NCBI GenBank assembly: GCA_963821495.1
Contig: CAWGEA010000003.1
Location: forward strand, 682,001 to 746,000
Direction: 5' to 3'
DNA length: 64,000 bases
Source of the DNA: AC-32 sp963821495
GTDB taxonomy: Bacteria > Actinomycetota > Thermoleophilia > Gaiellales > Gaiellaceae
Part shown: positions 60,802 through 64,000 of the stretch, piece after piece
Layout of the letters: each line of letters opens with the position of its first letter
Position numbering within the stretch: the stretch's first letter is position 1
Notes under the pieces: generated by a model
Told to the model about the DNA's origin: nothing
Seen by the model: only the letters and a program-made list of their open reading frames with translations
The model's database searches: none
Made by a program: the position numbers and the translations under genes

Positions 60802-61919
60802 CCTCGCGCGGCTGCGAGGTCGCGCGTGATGTGCACGGCAGCCGACAGGAGCGGCGCGGCCAGGATCAACCCGATGGTGCCGAAGATGCACCCGCTCGCG
60901 ATCGTCGCGACGAGGACGACGAGCGGGTGGAGGTCGAGCGCGGAGCCCATCGCGAACGGCTGCACGATGTTCTGCAGCAACCCGTTGGCGAGGATGACGA
61001 TCACGAGCATGATCACGGCGGTCGTCGTCCCGTTTGCTCCCAGGGCGACCACGACGGCGAAGGCACCGGCGACGAATGCGCCGATGTAGGGGATGTACGC
61101 CGTCACGACGGTCACGATCGCGATCGTGCCGGCGAGCGGCACCCCGAGGATGAGCGCTCCCAGACCGACGACGAGGCCGTTGAAGGCGGCCACGATCGTC
61201 ACGCCGACGAAGTAGCCGCGCAGCGACCGCAGGACGCCGCCGGTGATCGTGCGGGCCACCCCGGGCGGCACGCCCAGGTGGTTGTCGACCCACCGTCGCA
61301 TCGAGGGCCCGTCCTTGAGCAGGAAGAAGGCGCTGAGGAGCGCGAGCGAGAGGCCGAAGACGAGCGACGCCAGGCCGCGGATGCCGCTGATCACGCCTTT
61401 CGTGAGCGTCGAGATGATCTTCGGCACGTCCGCCTTGACGCTCGCCGAGGCGCTGGCTGCGCCGTCGGCGTCCACGCCGAGGCTCTCCGCCCAGCCCTGG
61501 ATCTTGGTCACCCCAGCGCCCGAGTCGGTCGCGATCTGCTCGTGCTGGGAGGTGATCCCGCCGATCACGAGCAGCACAATTGCGACCGCGACCGCCACGA
61601 CGCCGAGGACGACCAGGGCGGTAGCCGCCGCACGAGGCATGTGACGCGCGAGCCTGGCGACGAGCGGCGACGCGACCGCTGCCACGATCGTGGCTCCGAC
61701 CACCGGGCCAACGATCGTGTAGGTCTCGCCGAGCAGCCACACGAACCCGACGAGCAGCGCGAACAGCCCGACGAGCAGCCACGCCGTCCGGCCGAGGTCT
61801 CTCAGCCACCTCGGGGCGGCGAAGGTCGAGCTGAGCGCCTGCAGCTCTCGCGATGGGATCGGTTCCGGCGCTTGCGTGGCCGCGGCCGGGGTATGGCGCC
61901 AGCGTCTCAGGTGCTCCAC
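60753..61919 (-). CDS. AI-2E family transporter
   Basis: 388 aa, GTG start. Eight helices; the family's key stretch is present (VVTAYIPYIGAFVAGAFAVVVALG, then GNGLLQNIVQPFAMGSALDLHPLVVLVATIASGCIFGTIGLILAAPLL). Some members move autoinducer-2, others are sodium/proton antiporters, so substrate is open. The last 17 codons overlap the CMD gene tail to tail. Confidence 0.92.
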   Translation of the reverse strand: MEHLRRWRHTPAAATQAPEPIPSRELQALSSTFAAPRWLRDLGRTAWLLVGLFALLVGFVWLLGETYTIVGPVVGATIVAAVASPLVARLARHMPRAAATALVVLGVVAVAVAIVLLVIGGITSQHEQIATDSGAGVTKIQGWAESLGVDADGAASASASVKADVPKIISTLTKGVISGIRGLASLVFGLSLALLSAFFLLKDGPSMRRWVDNHLGVPPGVARTITGGVLRSLRGYFVGVTIVAAFNGLVVGLGALILGVPLAGTIAIVTVVTAYIPYIGAFVAGAFAVVVALGANGTTTAVIMLVIVILANGLLQNIVQPFAMGSALDLHPLVVLVATIASGCIFGTIGLILAAPLLSAAVHITRDLAAARGQPTTGSASSSAAPTS

Positions 61920-62000
61920 ACACTCATCCTGTCGCAGCCGGCAGACGGTAGAGCGGCGCCGAGGTGGTTGCGACCGCGGCGCCGCCTCCGTCTCTCCGCA

Positions 62001-62450
62001 TCAAGTCCTGCGGAGTCGAGCCCCGCCGTAGACGGCCAGGCCGTAGATGATCAGCATGTCGACCGCGAACATCGAGATGCCCCAGAACGGGAACGCCGGG
62101 ATGAACATCAGCTGGCCGATCGAGTTCACGGCCGCCACGGAGATGCCGAACCAGCGTGCGATCTCGCTGCCGGTCAGCAGAGCGAGCGCCGCGATGCCCT
62201 GGAGGATGCCCAAGATCAAGACGATCCAGCCCCAGGTGTTCAGGTCGCTGAACACGTAGTTGGCGTTCGCGACGAACACGTGCGCGTCCGCGATGGCCGC
62301 GATCCCCGCGAAGAAGTTCCACAGCGCCGCGAGGCCCAGCATCACCGACGCGAACACGACCCAGCCCGTGCCCTCCGGCTCGTCGCCCACGGGCGACGCA
62401 GGCGAGTCCTCATAGCGGCGGGCGATGTCGTAGTCCTGCGTGGTTCTCAT
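62001..62450 (-). CDS. DUF7144 family membrane protein
   Basis: 149 aa; ATG 62450 follows GGGAGG. Soluble N-terminus (about 1-28), then four helices: WVVFASVMLGLAALWNFFAGIAAI, LNTWGWIVLILGILQGIAALALL, FGISVAAVNSIGQLMFIPAFPFWG and SMFAVDMLIIYGLAVYG. GTGWVVFASVMLGLAALWNF is the usual opening of this actinobacterial family. Function unknown. Confidence 0.85.
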   Translation of the reverse strand: MRTTQDYDIARRYEDSPASPVGDEPEGTGWVVFASVMLGLAALWNFFAGIAAIADAHVFVANANYVFSDLNTWGWIVLILGILQGIAALALLTGSEIARWFGISVAAVNSIGQLMFIPAFPFWGISMFAVDMLIIYGLAVYGGARLRRT

Positions 62451-62669
62451 GTCCGATACCTCCCTTCCGATCTTCGGTACGTCTAGCTAACCGCCGCCGG
62501 TAGCCGACTACATCGCCCGAACGGGATGACTGCACTCGACCGCACTCGGCCGCGCTTCACCCCAACCGGGCGATGCACCGACTCCCTCGAGCTAGGAGCC
62601 TGGCCGTGACGGGGTCACCCGTCGTCCGACAGTCCTGTGGGCTTACGGAAACGGGAAAGGGGTGCGGGA

Positions 62670-63179
62670 ATGGCCGAGCTGATCGCCATCGGGTATCCGG
62701 ATGAGACGACGGCCGCCGAGGCGGAGAAGCAGGCTCAGCATCTGGCCGACGAGCTGATCATCCAGCCCGACGCGATCGCCGCGATCGTTCGCCGGAAGGA
62801 CGGCACGTTCCAGGTCACGACCAACCACCACGCCGTCGCCGCGGGCGCGACCTGGGGCATGTTCTGGGGTGTCTTCTTCGGGCTGCTCTTCTTCGTGCCC
62901 GTGCTCGGGATGGCGATCGGCGCCGGCCTCGGCACGCTGTTCGGGAAGCTCGAGCAAGCGGGCATCGACAAGGAGTTCCAGCGACAGGTGCGCGAGCTGC
63001 TGAAGCCGGGCACCTCGGCGCTCTTCCTCGTGCTCGAGAGGACGACACCGAGCGTCGCGATCAGAGCCATGGGCAAGTACCACGGCACGGTCCTGGAGAC
63101 CTCGCTCTCGCAGGAGGCGGAGGAGCGGTTGCAGAGCGCGCTGCATGGCGCGGAGTGGAGAGAGCCCCTTGCCGTCTAG
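62670..63179 (+). CDS. DUF1269-like membrane-associated protein
   Basis: 169 aa; ATG 62670 after GGGAAAGGGGTGCGGG. It begins MAELIAIGYPDETTAAEAEK with a ferredoxin-like half, then a Gly-rich hydrophobic hairpin (AGATWGMFWGVFFGLLFFVPVLGMAIGAGLGTLFGKL, about 63-100), then QVRELLKPGTSALFLVLERTTPS, the pattern of the DUF1269 family. Role unknown; often stress-associated. The frame stays open past the stop to 63347. Confidence 0.82.
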   Translation: MAELIAIGYPDETTAAEAEKQAQHLADELIIQPDAIAAIVRRKDGTFQVTTNHHAVAAGATWGMFWGVFFGLLFFVPVLGMAIGAGLGTLFGKLEQAGIDKEFQRQVRELLKPGTSALFLVLERTTPSVAIRAMGKYHGTVLETSLSQEAEERLQSALHGAEWREPLAV

Positions 63180-63347
63180 GCGCGGGGGACGAGGAGGCTC
63201 GAGAAGCTCGGCCAGCTGTGCAGCTGCTCGTGCAAGATCCTCGAGGCCGACGGCATGGTGCTCGCCGACGAGTGGATCCATCCGTCCGACCTGATCGCCG
63301 TGGGCGCGATGGCCGCAGAGCGGGCCGCCTCCGCGACGGGAGGCTAG
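63180..63347 (+). other. In-frame open stretch after the DUF1269 stop
   Basis: After TAG 63177-63179 the same frame continues for 55 codons to TAG 63345-63347 with a fairly protein-like sequence (KLGQLCSCSCKILEADGMVL, DEWIHPSDLIAVGAMAAERA) including three spaced Cys. An internal ATG at 63255 or GTG at 63291 could start a short peptide. No ribosome site is evident; it could be a decayed gene end, readthrough or chance. Confidence 0.25.
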
Positions 63348-63468
63348 AGAGACACAAGGAGCGCGCATACCCGAGGCCTGCGCGCTCACCCTCACACGGG
63401 CGGCCGTTCCGAACGGTCCAGCAGGGCAGCGAGGCCACGATCGCCCCGTCTCGGCGACGAGCCGGTGC

Positions 63469-64000
63469 CTACTCCCGCTTCATCAGCGCGAGTGCCTCCT
63501 TCTCCAGGTCGACGTACTGCTCGCCGGAGACGTCGACGATCGCCTGCTTGATCGTGCCGCCGCTGAAGGCGTACGGACTCGCGCCGGCGTAGTCCGAGGT
63601 GACCGGCTCCGCCGGGTCTCGGCCGATGTTCAGGCCTTCGCCGACGAGCGAGAAGTTCCCCGGCTGGGTCATGATCTTGCCCTCGCCGACCTTCTCGTCG
63701 TCGACGAAGAGCGAGAGCGTGCCGGTCGTGGGCATCGAGTCGCCCTCGCGGACGAAGGTCGCCCCGAGGATCCGCTCCCCGGTCGGAATCTCCTTGCCCG
63801 ACTCGACGATCTGCTCGTTCGAGCCGACGAAGTTGTAGACGTACTTGAGCTTGCCGTCCTTGACGTAGAGCGCGTGGCCGCCGAAGCGAGCACCGTGCGA
63901 GAACAGCACGCCGGCGGCGTCCTCCGAGTCGACCGTCACCTCGACGGCGATCGAGTAGCTCCGGTTGCGGATGTTCACGGCGGCCGTCTCCGGCACCTCG
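63469..64000 (-). CDS. C-terminal part of an arylsulfatase (cut by the window edge)
   Basis: 177 codons of a longer gene whose start lies beyond 64000. The visible part matches the C-terminal beta-sheet domain of actinobacterial arylsulfatases (AGVLFSHGARFGGHALYVKDGKLKYVYNF, then LSLFVDDEKVGEGK, then LNIGRDPAEPVTSDYAG). It contacts the active site in related enzymes. The Cys that becomes formylglycine is in the missing N-terminal part. Confidence 0.82.
   Translation of the reverse strand, partial: EVPETAAVNIRNRSYSIAVEVTVDSEDAAGVLFSHGARFGGHALYVKDGKLKYVYNFVGSNEQIVESGKEIPTGERILGATFVREGDSMPTTGTLSLFVDDEKVGEGKIMTQPGNFSLVGEGLNIGRDPAEPVTSDYAGASPYAFSGGTIKQAIVDVSGEQYVDLEKEALALMKRE

Overview
The window is very GC-rich, uses many GTG and some TTG starts, packs genes tightly with frequent 4-base stop/start overlaps, and codes for typical high-GC actinobacterial families: a MarP-like protease, GlsB/YeaQ protein, DUF7144, two NarL/LuxR-type kinase-regulator pairs and a principal-type sigma factor. 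The best guess is a chromosomal segment of an actinomycetote near Thermoleophilia (Solirubrobacterales/Gaiellales). This is inferred from gene style, not from a marker gene. There is no rRNA and no CRISPR array; the only intact tRNA is tRNA-Asp(GTC) near 29.0 kb.

Layout. 0-7.9 kb: the tail of a probable glycogen debranching enzyme, a secreted clan-A glycoside hydrolase, a lectin-fold protein, small housekeeping families (YciI, MmcQ/YjbR, TfoX-N), a GT-C mannosyltransferase-like membrane protein and an ABC exporter. 7.9-11.6 kb: a tightly coupled cluster of a core MetE-like zinc methyltransferase, a citrate-synthase-like lyase, a PaaK-type CoA ligase and a VOC protein; it looks like a catabolic or alkyl-transfer pathway that I cannot name. 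11.6-14.5 kb: a YcaQ-like winged-helix protein, DUF3565, and a MoaD/ThiS protein coupled to a BNR-repeat protein.

14.5-17.0 kb is a decayed accessory stretch. It has tRNA-Asp 3'-end fragments, a frameshifted HD-domain gene and scraps of other genes. 17.0-20.0 kb has a secreted collagen-like protein and YihY/DUF2127 membrane proteins. 20.3-24.8 kb is an amino acid/peptide operon: an APC permease with an extra extracytoplasmic domain, an M20 dipeptidase and an M24 aminopeptidase. 25-28.4 kb has a poly-proline lipoprotein, a ThrE-type exporter and another APC permease. Intact tRNA-Asp lies at 29.0 kb beside the remnant of a large serine recombinase, matching the tRNA fragments 12-14 kb away.

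29-40.7 kb is mostly core: NTF2-like protein, MarP-like protease, homocysteine methyltransferase/MTHFR fusion with an unusual three-hairpin upstream region, SDR, M55 aminopeptidase, cyclodeaminase-like protein, CPA antiporter, DinB, CBS protein, FMN reductase, YceI with a divergent MarR regulator, and a sigma-70 factor. 40.7-64 kb is envelope and signalling: MMPL transporter, two kinase/regulator pairs, membrane hydrolase, DEAD-box helicase, GreA, PAS-LuxR protein, RDD protein, PRC-barrel protein, a flippase-like protein with an MBL hydrolase and a lipoprotein, a MalT-like LuxR regulator, AI-2E family transporter, DUF7144, a DUF1269-like protein and the end of an arylsulfatase.

All family calls come from reading motifs and protein sequence by eye; no database search was run.
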